DNA from: an uncultured Alphaproteobacteria bacterium
Lineage (GTDB): Bacteria; Pseudomonadota; Alphaproteobacteria; VGEJ01
Length of the DNA: 59,411 nt
Assembly: GCA_913041535.1 (NCBI GenBank)
Contig: CAJWJK010000009.1
Span: forward strand, 1 to 59,411
Direction of reading: 5' to 3'
The notes beneath the pieces were generated by a model, which saw only the letters and a list, made by a program, of their open reading frames with translations, had not been told where the DNA came from and searched no databases. Below are positions 1-9,548 of this stretch, one piece after another. The first letter of the stretch is position 1; every line of letters starts with the position of its first letter. A program made the position numbers and the translations under genes.

Positions 1-52
1 ACAAGAGTTGCCAATACTAATACAACGGCAGCTTTGCGCGAAGTAGCAGCTT

Positions 53-358
53 TGGCCAGAAAGCGTAGCACCATTTCATGTGGGTTTGATAAACCTTAAG
101 TCTGATCACGAAAACTGTAGAAAGGTTTGCGATGGTGCATACAGTAAGCTGACTAGGGGTGGAGTTGAAGTTCTCTATGACGATACAGAAGATCGTGCGG
201 GAGCAAAGTTTGCGAAGATGGATCTAATAGGGCTTCCCTGGCAGCTCATCATCGGCCCAAAGGGTCTTGCAAATGATAAGGTCGAATTGAGGTCGAGGGC
301 GGGTGAAGTTAACAAGGACATGTCGTTGGATAACGCCCTAGCAAGTATTGGTATCTGA
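53..358 (+). CDS. proS: Prolyl-tRNA synthetase, C-terminal fragment
   Basis: This is the last ~100 codons of ProRS, the enzyme that charges tRNA-Pro in the cytoplasm. The readable part is the C-terminal anticodon-binding domain: it opens with WPESVAPFHVGLINLK and continues through VLYDDTEDRAGAKFAKMDLIG, PWQLIIGPKGL and KVELRSRAGE, all typical of the short bacterial/alphaproteobacterial ProRS. The frame ends at TGA 356-358. The catalytic part is not in the window. Reading upstream in this frame meets a TAG at 44-46, and bases 1-52 do not encode the expected preceding ProRS sequence, so the joint near 50 looks artificial or frameshifted. proS upstream of lolC is common in Alphaproteobacteria, which supports the identification. 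Confidence 0.85.
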   Translation, partial: WPESVAPFHVGLINLKSDHENCRKVCDGAYSKLTRGGVEVLYDDTEDRAGAKFAKMDLIGLPWQLIIGPKGLANDKVELRSRAGEVNKDMSLDNALASIGI

Positions 359-383
359 TAGGTGTGCTTTATAATTGTGACAG

Positions 384-1628
384 ATGTTATTGACCTTTGA
401 GTTTACAGTAGCAAAACGCTATTTGCGATCACGCCGCCGCAAAAGCTTTATATCGATAATTGCTGGGTTTTCTCTGTTGGGTGTCACGTTGGGCGTTGCA
501 ACACTAATTGTAGTGTTATCGGTTATGAACGGTTTCCGTTCAGAGCTTCTTGGGCGAGTTTTAGGTATTAATGGACATATTATTGTGCAAGACGCACGTG
601 GTCCTTTTGTGGACTTCGATGTCACTGCCGAAGCGGTTCGTCAGGTTGCTTCTGTTCGACGGGTTACCCCTATTATTGAAGCGCAGGTTATGGCGACTAG
701 CGCTAATAATGTCTCAGGTGCGCTTGTTCGCGGAATCCGACCCACGGATTTGGTTGCCCATAATTTGATATCCCAAGGAATTTTGCAAGGGTCTCTACAG
801 GAGTTTGTCGGTGGTGGGAACGTTGTTGTTGGTGGCCGACTTGCTAGTTTATTGAGGTTAAAAGTGGGTGATTCTATCAGGCTTATCTCAGCTAAGGGGA
901 CATCGACCGCTGTTGGAACTGTGCCGCGTGGGCGTATTTACACAATTGTGGCAACGTTTGATGTTGGTATGTACGAGTACGATTCAACCTTTATCTTTAT
1001 GCCATTAAATGATGCTCAGAAGCTTTTTAGGCTAGACAACGCAGTAGCGGCACTGGAAGTGGTACTTGATCACCCCGAAGCGGTTGAGGAAGTGGGCCCT
1101 AACATATCAAAGGTAGTTGGGGATGGTCGAATAGTAAGGGATTGGCGAGACCTAAACTCACACTACTTTACAGCCTTAGAAGTGGAACGAAGCGTTATGC
1201 TTTTGATCCTAACGCTAATAGTTTTGGTTGCAGCGTTCAATATAGTCTCCAGTCTGATCATGTTGGTTAACGATAAGCGACGTGACATTGCTATACTGCG
1301 GACTATGGGAGCTACACCAGGTATGATAATGCGGCTATTTTTTATTGTTGGTGCAAGTATAGGAGTGATTGGCACGGGAGTTGGTTTGGTGCTTGGAATA
1401 TTTATTGCGCAAAATATCCAGACGTTGCGTGGTTTGATTGAGGGACTTACTCATGCTGATCTATTTGCTGCTGAAATATATTTTTTAGCCCATCTTCCCT
1501 CTGAAGTCGTTGTTGAGGAGGTTGTTCTCGTAGCTCTAATAGCGCTAGGGCTTTCTCTTTTAGCTACTGTATATCCTTCATTACGTGCTTCTAAAATTGA
1601 TCCAGTGGAAGCATTACGCAATGATTGA
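384..1628 (+). CDS. lolC: Lipoprotein-releasing ABC transporter permease LolC/LolE
   Basis: Inner-membrane permease of the Lol system, which extracts outer-membrane lipoproteins and hands them to LolA. The 414-residue protein has the MacB/FtsX-type layout: a cytoplasmic start with KRYLRSRRRKSFISIIAGFS, a first membrane helix at about 23-46, a large periplasmic domain, and three C-terminal helices at about 272-295, 318-345 and 375-397, ending in SLRASKIDPVEALR. The stop overlaps the lolD start by 8 bases, so the two are translationally coupled. Alphaproteobacteria usually have one LolC/E-type permease that acts as a homodimer, and only one is seen here. A TATAAT at 370-375 lies just upstream but would leave almost no leader, so I do not call a promoter. 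Confidence 0.93.
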   Translation: MLLTFEFTVAKRYLRSRRRKSFISIIAGFSLLGVTLGVATLIVVLSVMNGFRSELLGRVLGINGHIIVQDARGPFVDFDVTAEAVRQVASVRRVTPIIEAQVMATSANNVSGALVRGIRPTDLVAHNLISQGILQGSLQEFVGGGNVVVGGRLASLLRLKVGDSIRLISAKGTSTAVGTVPRGRIYTIVATFDVGMYEYDSTFIFMPLNDAQKLFRLDNAVAALEVVLDHPEAVEEVGPNISKVVGDGRIVRDWRDLNSHYFTALEVERSVMLLILTLIVLVAAFNIVSSLIMLVNDKRRDIAILRTMGATPGMIMRLFFIVGASIGVIGTGVGLVLGIFIAQNIQTLRGLIEGLTHADLFAAEIYFLAHLPSEVVVEEVVLVALIALGLSLLATVYPSLRASKIDPVEALRND

Positions 1629-2328
1629 TGCAGATACGGATAAAAAGTTCTGTAACGCTTCCCTTCACCTCGACCGAGTCCATAGGACCTTTGTACAGGG
1701 GTATCGGGAGATTAAGGTGCTTTGTGGTGCCTCATTGATTGCGGAGGCCGGTGAGATAGTAGCAGTTGTAGGACCATCAGGTTCTGGCAAATCAACCTTA
1801 CTTCAGATTGCGGGTCTTCTAGAACCACCAACTTCGGGAAAAGTATTTATTTCAGGTACTCAGTGTGATCTGTTGCCAGAAAACCAGCGTGCTGCATTGA
1901 GACGAAACTCAATAGGGTTTGTTTATCAATCTCACAATCTGTTGCCCGAATTCTCCGCACTGGAAAATGTTGTTATGCCTCAGATCATTGCTGGACGCTC
2001 TCGATCAATTGCCAATCGCTGTGCTAAGGATTTACTTACCAGGCTTGGCCTTTCTGACCGACTAACGCATCTTCCTTCACGACTCTCTGGAGGGGAGCAA
2101 CAGCGGACGGCAATTGCTAGGGCTATCGCAAACGTTCCCCAGGTACTGTTGGCAGATGAACCGACGGGAAATCTTGATGTAGAGACATCTAAAAAAGTTT
2201 TTGAGGAACTTGTATCTTTAGTTCGTGGTGATGGATTGGCGGCTATCATAGCAACACATGATAGGGAGCTGGCTTCGGCTGCGGATCGCACATTTCTTTT
2301 GCACGAAGGAAATCTCATTTCACAATGA
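1621..2328 (+). CDS. lolD: Lipoprotein-releasing ABC transporter ATPase LolD
   Basis: ATPase subunit that powers lipoprotein release with the LolC/E permease. The 235-residue protein shows every ABC motif in order: Walker A GPSGSGKST at 51-59, Q-loop glutamine at 103, signature LSGGEQQR from 155, Walker B VLLADEPTGNLD from 175, and the H-loop histidine at 213. I chose the ATG at 1621, which overlaps the lolC stop (ATGATTGA), over a longer reading from 1585 that would run back inside lolC. Length and motifs are normal for LolD. A macrolide-export type MacB ATPase is the main alternative, but the tight pairing with a LolC permease and the proS/dnaE context favour LolD. Confidence 0.93.
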   Translation: MIDADTDKKFCNASLHLDRVHRTFVQGYREIKVLCGASLIAEAGEIVAVVGPSGSGKSTLLQIAGLLEPPTSGKVFISGTQCDLLPENQRAALRRNSIGFVYQSHNLLPEFSALENVVMPQIIAGRSRSIANRCAKDLLTRLGLSDRLTHLPSRLSGGEQQRTAIARAIANVPQVLLADEPTGNLDVETSKKVFEELVSLVRGDGLAAIIATHDRELASAADRTFLLHEGNLISQ

Positions 2329-2428
2329 TAGAAAGAAATTACTAATAATTGGGGAAAATATTTAATGACTATGTCAGCACGTCTGTTTGAGACTGCCTTG
2401 GATAATCAGAATTGCAGTGTGTCTACAT

Positions 2429-5400
2429 ATGCCTCACGCTGATTGCGTTCATCTTAGGGTACATACGGCTTACTCTCTTTTAGAGGGAGCGATGCAGATC
2501 GAGAGGCTTGTCCAAATGTGTTGTGAACACCAAATGCCGGCTGTCGCTATCACAGATACCGGCAATATGTTTGGTGCTCTAGAATTTTCTGAGGAATGTG
2601 CTCGTTCGGGCGTGCAGCCCATTATTGGTTCCGCTATCGGAGTCGACTTTATGCCTGACGAGGTTAACGGGTCGGATGCGTCACGGCAGCGTGATTCGGG
2701 CCACCTTGTACTGTTGGCGAAGGATCGAATTGGATACCAAAATCTTATGTCCTTATCTAGTCATTCCTTCATGGATACTGAAGTTGGCATCCCCCCGAGG
2801 GTTAGCATCGAGAAACTAAGAACGTGTTCTGCCGGTTTAATAGCTCTCACTGGCGGCCCACGGGGAATAATCGGCATACCGATACTCGAGAATCAGCTTA
2901 ACGTTGCTGAACGATTTCTCAGTGATCTCCAGTCAGTATTTGCAGATCGCCTATACATCGAAATTCAAAGGCACGGTATGCAAGATGAGATCAATAGCGA
3001 GGCAGCGTTTCTTCACATGGCCTATTCTCGTGATATACCATTAGTTGCAACTAACGAAGTGTACTTTCCTGATGAGTCTATGTATGAAGCCCATGATGCA
3101 TTACTTTGTATTGAACAGAGAACTACTTTAAGCGCTCCCGAACGAAGCCGTATGACCCCGGAGCATCGGTTTAAGTCGGCTCCTGAGATGCGCCAGGTAT
3201 TTAATGATTTACCTGAGGCGTTGGACAATACAAATGTAATTGCTCAGCGTTGCGCATACCGACCACGATCCCATGAACCAATACTACCGGCATATCAGGC
3301 AGTCAGTGGACGTAGCCCTGAGGATGAATTACGTGCTTTAGCTCGCGAAGGCCTGAAGGCACGACTAAAGTCAGACAACGCCACCAATCCAACAGTGAAG
3401 TACGACGAACGCCTTGAGTTTGAGTTGGATGTTATCGTTTCGATGGGATATGCGGGTTATTTTTTAATTGTTGCTGACTTCATCCGATTTGCACGTGAAG
3501 CGGATATTCCAGTAGGGCCCGGACGTGGTTCTGGAGCGGGCTCACTGGTCGCCTGGGCTCTGAGAATAACAAGTTTGGACCCGTTGCGGTTCGGTCTTCT
3601 TTTTGAACGTTTTCTAAATCCTGATCGAATTTCGATGCCAGACTTTGATATTGACTTTTGCCAAGAGCGTCGGGACGAAGTGATTCGATATGTTCAATGC
3701 AAATACGGTAGGGAGAAGGTCGCACAAATCATCACTTTTGGCACGCTGCAGGCAAGAGCTGCACTTCGAGATGTTGGCCGTGTTTTGGAACTACCTTATG
3801 GCCATGTAGACCGAATATGTAAAATGGTTCCTTATAACCCAGCTAATCCTATCACTTTGTCTGAAGCAGTTGATGCAGAACCACGACTTAGCCAGGAAAG
3901 GGATGAGGATCCAGATGTTGGTCGAATGCTTAAAATTGCATCTAAGCTTGAAGGTCTCTATAGGCATGCTTCGACTCATGCTGCGGGTGTGGTTATTGGT
4001 GATAGGCCGATTGACGAACTAGTGCCACTGTATCTTGATCCTCGGTCAGGAATGCCTGCCACTCAGTTCTCTATGAAATTTGTTGAAATGGCAGGACTCA
4101 TCAAGTTTGATTTTTTAGGGTTAAAAACGCTGACAGTTATTGATTACGCGCGGCGTATGCTGGAGAAACAGCGTATCAGTGTTGATATCGAAAATATTGC
4201 ATTGGACGATACGGCTACGTACGAGATGTTGCAGCGGGGAGAGACCGTTGGTGTATTTCAGTTTGAAAGTTCAGGAATGCGAGATTTGATTCGTGAAGCA
4301 ATTCCGACCCATATTGAAGATCTGATTGCGTTGGTGGCTTTGTACCGACCTGGTCCGATGGAAAACATTCCTAAGTACGTTGCTTGTAAACACGGTCGTG
4401 AAGATCCTGAGCACTTGCATGATACAATTTCGCCGGTAGTTTCTGATACGTATGGCGTAATTATATATCAAGAACAGGTTATGCAGATTGCACAAGTGTT
4501 TGCCGGATTCTCTCTTGCCCAGGCTGATCTACTGCGGCGTGCAATGGGTAAGAAGATTAAATCAGAAATGGCAGCGCAACGCGAAAGCTTTGTTGAAGGA
4601 GCGATAGCGCGCTCGGTATCCAGGGAGAGGGCCGCTCATGTTTTTGATCTAGTTGACAAGTTTGCTGGGTATGGATTTAACAAGGCCCATTCGGCTGGCT
4701 ATGCTCTTATTGCGTATCAAACTGCTTGGCTTAAGGCAAATTACCCGGTTCAATTTCTAGCGGCATCTATGAGCCTTGATATTGGAAATACTGACAAGTT
4801 AGATATTTTTCGGCGCGAGGCCATTCGCCTAGGGATTGAGATCAAACCTCCCGATATCAACCATTCTGGGGTTCTATTTACAGTCGAAATGAGTACTGCG
4901 AATGAAGGCTCTTCAAATCCTCCTAACGCATCGATTCGTTACGCCCTTGCTGCAATTCGTAATGTCGGAGAGCAGGCTATGGCAGGAATAGTAGAGGAAA
5001 GGAAAAAGAATGGGCCCTTCAAAGATCTATTTGATTTTGCCCATCGCTTTGATTCTAGCTCTGTAAATAAGCGACAATTAGAGAGTTTGACCTGGGCAGG
5101 CGCTTTTGACTCACTGTCTGAAAATCGAGAGCAGGCCTACACCGCGTTGGACATCATTTTACGCCTTGCGAATAGCAGACAGAATGCAGACAACGATCAG
5201 ACATCGCTTTTTGAGGTGGGATTAGAAGCAGAAGAGAAAAGTATCGACCTTCCAGACGTTGAGCGGTTATCCCCATCTGAATTGCTAAACCGGGAGTTCG
5301 ATTCCATCGGTTTTTGGTTGTCCGCGCATCCTTTAGAAGTCTATTCAAGTTCTCTCAAAAGGCTTGGGGCACGGCCTTCCCTTGAGCTTTTGGAGGCAAC

Positions 5401-5896
5401 CAATAGATCAGAACAAAGGTGGCGGTTAGCTGGAATGGTGCAACGGGTTCAGGAACGTCGCTCCGCTCGTGGCAACAGGTATGCCTTTGTTTTGCTTTCT
5501 GATCCAACTGGGCCTTTTGAAGTAAGTGTTTTTTCAGATCTTTTGAACTCAACACGTACTCTTCTCGAACCAGGTAGAGCTCTATTAGTCGAGGCAGAAG
5601 TGCGAGTGGACAATGATAACTCGCGTCTCGTAGCAACAGCGATTAGAGACCTGGAGCTTGCAGCTTCACGATTCGCTAGCCGATTACTAATACAATTAGA
5701 TAGCACTGATAAACTCAACCTCCTAAAGAATATCCTTGATCGTAGCGGCCCCGGCCATAGTAAAATCAGGGTAGCTGTCAGCCTTGATAGAGACCAAAGT
5801 GTATATATTGCGCTCCCTGGACAGTTCACTATATCACCAGAGACCCGCGAGACAATTTCTGAGATGACCGGTTATGACTGTGTGGAGGATGCATAA
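2429..5896 (+). CDS. dnaE: DNA polymerase III alpha subunit
   Basis: Catalytic subunit of the replicative DNA polymerase. From the ATG at 2429 the protein has 1155 residues, close to E. coli DnaE (1160). It starts with a PHP domain (HLRVHTAYSLLEGA, DTGNMFGALEFS). The polymerase palm has GRGSGAGSLVAWAL, then PDFDIDF with the catalytic aspartates D405 and D407, and the third aspartate D561 in KFDFLGLKTL. A clamp-binding motif QTSLF is at 924-928, followed by the OB-fold and tail domain. The longer frame from 2387 would add 14 residues without homology. The 100 bases between lolD and dnaE show no clear promoter. The lolD-dnaE-rpsB order is a common alphaproteobacterial arrangement. DnaE2 is unlikely because of the length and the absence of imuAB neighbours. 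Confidence 0.96.
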   Translation: MPHADCVHLRVHTAYSLLEGAMQIERLVQMCCEHQMPAVAITDTGNMFGALEFSEECARSGVQPIIGSAIGVDFMPDEVNGSDASRQRDSGHLVLLAKDRIGYQNLMSLSSHSFMDTEVGIPPRVSIEKLRTCSAGLIALTGGPRGIIGIPILENQLNVAERFLSDLQSVFADRLYIEIQRHGMQDEINSEAAFLHMAYSRDIPLVATNEVYFPDESMYEAHDALLCIEQRTTLSAPERSRMTPEHRFKSAPEMRQVFNDLPEALDNTNVIAQRCAYRPRSHEPILPAYQAVSGRSPEDELRALAREGLKARLKSDNATNPTVKYDERLEFELDVIVSMGYAGYFLIVADFIRFAREADIPVGPGRGSGAGSLVAWALRITSLDPLRFGLLFERFLNPDRISMPDFDIDFCQERRDEVIRYVQCKYGREKVAQIITFGTLQARAALRDVGRVLELPYGHVDRICKMVPYNPANPITLSEAVDAEPRLSQERDEDPDVGRMLKIASKLEGLYRHASTHAAGVVIGDRPIDELVPLYLDPRSGMPATQFSMKFVEMAGLIKFDFLGLKTLTVIDYARRMLEKQRISVDIENIALDDTATYEMLQRGETVGVFQFESSGMRDLIREAIPTHIEDLIALVALYRPGPMENIPKYVACKHGREDPEHLHDTISPVVSDTYGVIIYQEQVMQIAQVFAGFSLAQADLLRRAMGKKIKSEMAAQRESFVEGAIARSVSRERAAHVFDLVDKFAGYGFNKAHSAGYALIAYQTAWLKANYPVQFLAASMSLDIGNTDKLDIFRREAIRLGIEIKPPDINHSGVLFTVEMSTANEGSSNPPNASIRYALAAIRNVGEQAMAGIVEERKKNGPFKDLFDFAHRFDSSSVNKRQLESLTWAGAFDSLSENREQAYTALDIILRLANSRQNADNDQTSLFEVGLEAEEKSIDLPDVERLSPSELLNREFDSIGFWLSAHPLEVYSSSLKRLGARPSLELLEATNRSEQRWRLAGMVQRVQERRSARGNRYAFVLLSDPTGPFEVSVFSDLLNSTRTLLEPGRALLVEAEVRVDNDNSRLVATAIRDLELAASRFASRLLIQLDSTDKLNLLKNILDRSGPGHSKIRVAVSLDRDQSVYIALPGQFTISPETRETISEMTGYDCVEDA

Positions 5897-6092
5897 CAAT
5901 GTTATTCATTGTTGATAAAACTCCTTTTTCTTTATCTTGCAAACTCTGGCTTACGGCTGTATCAACTAACTGAGTATTATGGAATAGATCACACACGTAG
6001 GATATCGATTGTCTCGACAAGGGATGTATCGTTCCGGTCTCCAATGTTTACGGGAGTGATATTGGGGCGAATTGCCTGCGGTGGAATTAACC

Positions 6093-6096
6093 GGAG
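6093..6096 (+). promoter_or_regulatory. Ribosome binding site that sets the rpsB start
   Basis: GGAG eight bases ahead of the ATG at 6105. It favours this start over the in-frame upstream ATG at 6072, which would add 11 residues not found on ribosomal protein S2. Confidence 0.6.
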
Positions 6097-6104
6097 AACT
6101 AGAC

Positions 6105-6962
6105 ATGACAATGCCTACATTTACTATGCGCCAGCTGTTGGAAGCCGGTGTGCATTTCGGACATCAAACGAGACGATGGAATCCGAAGATGGAGAGCTAT
6201 CTATATGGCTCAAGGAACCATATTCATATTATTGATTTGCAGCAGACTGTGCCATTACTTCATCAGGCACTGGAGGGGGTTCGGGATATTGCTAGTAGCG
6301 GTGGTCGCGTGTTGTTCGTTTCTACAAAACGTCAAGCTTCAGAGACTGTTTCTGACGCAGCTAAACGTTGCGGACAATATTACGTTAATCATCGATGGTT
6401 AGGTGGAACTCTGACTAACTGGCAGACTATATCTCAATCGATACGCAGGTTGCGTCAACTAGAAGAACGGATGTCGGAAGAATCGATTGGTTTGACGAAG
6501 AAGGAATTGCTAAACCTCACTCGACAAAGGGATAAATTAGAGCGCTCCTTAGGTGGAATTAAAGATATGGGAGGACTCCCCGATCTTCTTTTTGTTATCG
6601 ACACAAATAAGGAGAGCATCGCTATAAGTGAAGCACGTAGGCTAAAGATACCGGTAGCCGCAATATTGGATAGCAATAGTGATCCGGCAGGAATTACTTT
6701 TCCAATTCCAGGCAACGATGACGCGCTGAGAGCCATCCATCTCTACTGTGACCTTTTCTCTAAAGCGGTTCTTGATGGTCTTAAGACTGAGTTGTCAGGT
6801 GATGAAGAAAATTTTGACTCTGCAGAAGGGGTTGCAGATCCTGAAAAGATTATAGAGGAAGAAGGAGAAGAAGAAGCTCTTACACGTCCAGCCGTAAATG
6901 GAACAGATGAAACTTCTATAAGTGATGAAGAGAAAAACTCTGATCCAGGGGTGGTTCCGTAA
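6105..6962 (+). CDS. rpsB: 30S ribosomal protein S2
   Basis: Ribosomal protein S2 of the small subunit. The 285-residue protein begins [20 protein letters not shown], the family start, and contains [48 protein letters not shown] and [11 protein letters not shown]. After about residue 225 it carries an acidic tail rich in Glu and Asp, an extension often seen in alphaproteobacterial S2. The start is fixed by homology and by GGAG at 6093-6096. It is followed by tsf after 188 bases, the usual rpsB-tsf pairing. The 208-base stretch upstream (5897-6104) probably holds the promoter and leader, but I see no clean -35/-10 pair or named riboregulator in it. Confidence 0.96.
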   Translation: MTMPTFTMRQLLEAGVHFGHQTRRWNPKMESYLYGSRNHIHIIDLQQTVPLLHQALEGVRDIASSGGRVLFVSTKRQASETVSDAAKRCGQYYVNHRWLGGTLTNWQTISQSIRRLRQLEERMSEESIGLTKKELLNLTRQRDKLERSLGGIKDMGGLPDLLFVIDTNKESIAISEARRLKIPVAAILDSNSDPAGITFPIPGNDDALRAIHLYCDLFSKAVLDGLKTELSGDEENFDSAEGVADPEKIIEEEGEEEALTRPAVNGTDETSISDEEKNSDPGVVP

Positions 6963-7150
6963 GAGAATGTGGAGCCTATAAGCTTGTATAGATGAGGCGC
7001 TTTAGAATAGATGGCTTATGAGATTGAAGTTGCATTGGTTTAGCAGTGCAACGTAGAAGCTGCAGTTTGCATAACGACCTCCTTACGTGGACGATGAAAA
7101 TAAATATTAAAGCAATGGTTATTATTAATGAATGAGGTGGAATAGTAGGT

Positions 7151-8080
7151 ATGGTGGAGGTGTCAGCCAGTCAAGTTAAAGAGCTACGTGAACGAACTGG
7201 TGCGGGTATGATGGATTGTAAACGTGCCCTCACTGATTCCGGAGGAGACTTTGATTCGGCCGTAGAATCTCTTCGTTCTAAGGGGCTGGCTGCGGCAGCA
7301 AAGAAAGGCAGTCGAGTTGCCTCGGATGGACTTGTAGGGATGTTGTTAGATGGGAACAAGGGTGTTCTGGTTGAGGTAAACTCTGAGACAGACTTTGTCG
7401 CACGTAACAGCGAATTTCAAAAGTTTGTAGAGGTGCTCACATCAACTGCCATGAGTGAACATGGTGACATGGAAATGATTAGGGCAGCAACTTTTCCTGG
7501 GTCGGACCATAGTGTTGAAGCGGAGCTAAATCATAAGATTGCCACTCTCGGTGAGAAACTTGATTTTCGCCGTGCTAGTTACCTTTCAATTTCTCCCGGA
7601 ATAGTCGCGGGGTATGTGCATGCGCAGGCAACTCCGGGTCTAGGGCGTATTGGAGTACTGGTCTCCCTCCGATCTGAGACTGTTAGCGAATCACTAAGAG
7701 ACTTTGGCCATAATCTTGCAATGCATATAGCAGCGTCAAATCCACTCTCGGTAACCGTGGAAGAGGTGCCCTCCGAAGTTCTTGATGTTGAGCGTAGAGT
7801 GTTTGGGGAGCAAGCGCGGGAGTTAGGAAAACCGGATGACGTTATTGAAAAAATTGTAGAGGGAAGAGTTCGTAAATTTTTGGAAGAGTCTGTACTTTTG
7901 CAGCAACCGTATGTAATGGATCCGGAGCGATCGGTTGCTTCAATAATTGCAAGCCTTTCCTCGGAACTTGGGTCAGAGATTGAGGTGGCTGGGTTCACTC
8001 GTTACAGCAGGGGTGAAGGTATAGAACAAAAGAGTGAGGATGATTCCACACCTGAGACTCCAGGAAACCCTGAAAGTTAA
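7151..8080 (+). CDS. tsf: Translation elongation factor Ts
   Basis: Nucleotide exchange factor that regenerates EF-Tu-GTP. The 309-residue protein has the N-terminal UBA-like segment (VKELRERTGAGMMDCKRAL), the EF-Tu contact motif TDFVARNSEF, and the dimerization domain ending in QQPYVMDPERSV and VAGFTRYSRGEGIE. A Glu/Asp/Pro-rich tail follows the normal end. The ATG at 7151 gives the expected start; a GTG two codons on is a minor alternative. The 188-base rpsB-tsf gap contains a weak inverted repeat (GTTGCA 7029-7034, TGCAAC 7047-7052) without a T tract, so I do not call a terminator. The 163-base gap to pyrH holds no recognizable feature. Confidence 0.96.
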   Translation: MVEVSASQVKELRERTGAGMMDCKRALTDSGGDFDSAVESLRSKGLAAAAKKGSRVASDGLVGMLLDGNKGVLVEVNSETDFVARNSEFQKFVEVLTSTAMSEHGDMEMIRAATFPGSDHSVEAELNHKIATLGEKLDFRRASYLSISPGIVAGYVHAQATPGLGRIGVLVSLRSETVSESLRDFGHNLAMHIAASNPLSVTVEEVPSEVLDVERRVFGEQARELGKPDDVIEKIVEGRVRKFLEESVLLQQPYVMDPERSVASIIASLSSELGSEIEVAGFTRYSRGEGIEQKSEDDSTPETPGNPES

Positions 8081-8243
8081 AACATTAACATAACCATTCG
8101 GCTTATTTGCGCCTTGGGTTAAACAAAACCGGCGTGTCGTTTTAAAGTGAGAAAACCCGTGGTTCACCATTTACGAAGCTGTTGCAGCGGTTTACTTTAC
8201 GGTGATTTCGTTAAATTGGTCTTGGGGTGTAGCATTAATCATA

Positions 8244-8972
8244 ATGACAATTGAAGACCTCAGGTATCGCCGAATTCTTCTAAAAATTTCCGGCGAAGCG
8301 TTAATTGGGAACCAAGGGTTCGGCATAGATTGGGATTTTGTGGAGCAATTAGCTTCTGATTTGTATGCAATACAGAAGCTTGGCGTACAACTGTGCGTAG
8401 TTATTGGAGGGGGTAACCTTTTTCGCGGTGCCGGAACGGCGGAAAGAGGAATTGAACGGGCTAGTGCCGATTATATGGGCATGCTAGCGACGGTTATAAA
8501 CGCACTGGCAGTGCAAGATGGATTGGAGAGAGTGGGAGCGCAAACCAGAGTTTTGTCCGCTTTGCCCATCCAATCAGTTTGTGAACCTTATATTCGTCGG
8601 CGAGCCGTCCGTCACCTTGAGCATGGGCGTATCGTTGTTTTTGCAGCTGGTACAGGCAATCCATTTTTTTCTACTGATACAGCTGCTGCTTTACGTGCTG
8701 CAGAAATGGGTTGCGATGCGTTGCTAAAGGCAACGCAGGTGGATGGTGTTTATTCGGCGGATCCAAATATGGCACAGGATGCTAAAAGGTACGACTCCCT
8801 AACATACATGGAGGTTTTATCGAAAGACCTAAAAGTCATGGATGCTGCCGCCATTAGTCTTGCACGCGAGAATCGAATTCCAATTATAGTTTTTTCGATC
8901 CAGACTCGTGGGGGGTTAGCCGATGTGTTAATGGGGCGGGGGAAAGGAACTATAATTAGTGGAGGTGAATGA
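8244..8972 (+). CDS. pyrH: Uridylate kinase (UMP kinase)
   Basis: Hexameric bacterial UMP kinase, which makes UDP from UMP and ATP for RNA, CTP and cell-wall precursors. The 242-residue protein matches the family length. Key segments are [71 protein letters not shown] and the C-terminal GTII. The ATG at 8244 is chosen because the sequence before it in the longer frame from 8202 is not conserved. Its stop lies just before frr, giving the common tsf-pyrH-frr cluster that couples translation factors with nucleotide supply. Confidence 0.95.
   Translation: MTIEDLRYRRILLKISGEALIGNQGFGIDWDFVEQLASDLYAIQKLGVQLCVVIGGGNLFRGAGTAERGIERASADYMGMLATVINALAVQDGLERVGAQTRVLSALPIQSVCEPYIRRRAVRHLEHGRIVVFAAGTGNPFFSTDTAAALRAAEMGCDALLKATQVDGVYSADPNMAQDAKRYDSLTYMEVLSKDLKVMDAAAISLARENRIPIIVFSIQTRGGLADVLMGRGKGTIISGGE
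8961..8965 (+). promoter_or_regulatory. Ribosome binding site for frr
   Basis: GGAGG inside the end of pyrH. It stands 9 bases before the ATG at 8975 but only 3 before the in-frame ATG at 8969, so it favours 8975 as the frr start. Confidence 0.6.
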
Positions 8973-8974
8973 AA

Positions 8975-9532
8975 ATGGCTGAGCTTGATGAAGCTGACTT
9001 GCAGCGAAGGATGAATGGTGCGCTTGAATCCCTGAAGAAGGAGTTTGCTGGACTTCGCACGGGTAGAGCTTCTGTTTCACTTTTGGATTCGGTAGTGGTT
9101 GAGGCCTATAATACCCAGACGCCATTGAATCAAGTAGCTAACGTAAATGCACCCGAACCGCGGCTTCTTACTGTTCAAGTGTGGGATAAGAGTCTGGTGG
9201 GGTCAGTTGTAAGAGCCATACAGAGTTCTGAATTAGGTCTTAATCCTGCTGCTGACGGACAGCTAATTAGAGTCCCAATTCCTGAACTTAACGAGGAACG
9301 GCGTGTTGAGCTTTCGCGAGTGGCAAGCAGATACGCAGAACAGGCCCGAGTGGCAGTTCGCAATGTGAGGAGAGACGGTATAGAGACATTGCGGCAGATG
9401 GAAAAGACGGGAGAGATATCAAAAGATTCTCACCACAAGTCAAATCATAGGATTCAGGAAATGACGGATGAGATGGTAAAATCAATCGATGAGGCATTTA
9501 ACGCCAAACAAGATGAAATTATGCAGGTGTAA
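8975..9532 (+). CDS. frr: Ribosome recycling factor
   Basis: Splits post-termination ribosomes together with EF-G. From the ATG at 8975 it has 185 residues, exactly the usual size. Conserved segments are [72 protein letters not shown] and the helical [13 protein letters not shown]. An ATG at 8969 overlapping the pyrH stop would add two residues; the Shine-Dalgarno spacing favours 8975. It is co-directional with pyrH and uppS and probably co-transcribed. One unusual stretch is [16 protein letters not shown], where most relatives have acidic residues. Confidence 0.95.
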   Translation: MAELDEADLQRRMNGALESLKKEFAGLRTGRASVSLLDSVVVEAYNTQTPLNQVANVNAPEPRLLTVQVWDKSLVGSVVRAIQSSELGLNPAADGQLIRVPIPELNEERRVELSRVASRYAEQARVAVRNVRRDGIETLRQMEKTGEISKDSHHKSNHRIQEMTDEMVKSIDEAFNAKQDEIMQV

Positions 9533-9548
9533 CAAACCACATAATGTG

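Noticed and set aside
370-375. TATAAT with TTGGTA 16 bases upstream, before lolC
   Set aside because: It would start transcription about at the ATG, and lolC is close behind proS in the same direction; most likely chance.
5449-5829. Long reverse reading frame (126 codons) opposite dnaE
   Set aside because: Serine/arginine-rich antisense shadow of the polymerase gene with no recognizable domain.
5950-5979. TTACGG and TATTAT 18 bases apart as the rpsB promoter
   Set aside because: Both boxes are poor matches and an equally weak pair (TTGCAA 5937-5942, TATCAA 5959-5964) lies alongside; no basis to choose.
7029-7052. Inverted repeat GTTGCA/TGCAAC between rpsB and tsf as a terminator
   Set aside because: Only six pairs, a 12-base loop and no T tract; rpsB and tsf are normally co-transcribed or attenuated, and the stem is too weak to support either.
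7579-7998. Reverse reading frame of 139 codons opposite tsf
   Set aside because: Antisense shadow of a well-supported gene; composition is that of reversed codons.
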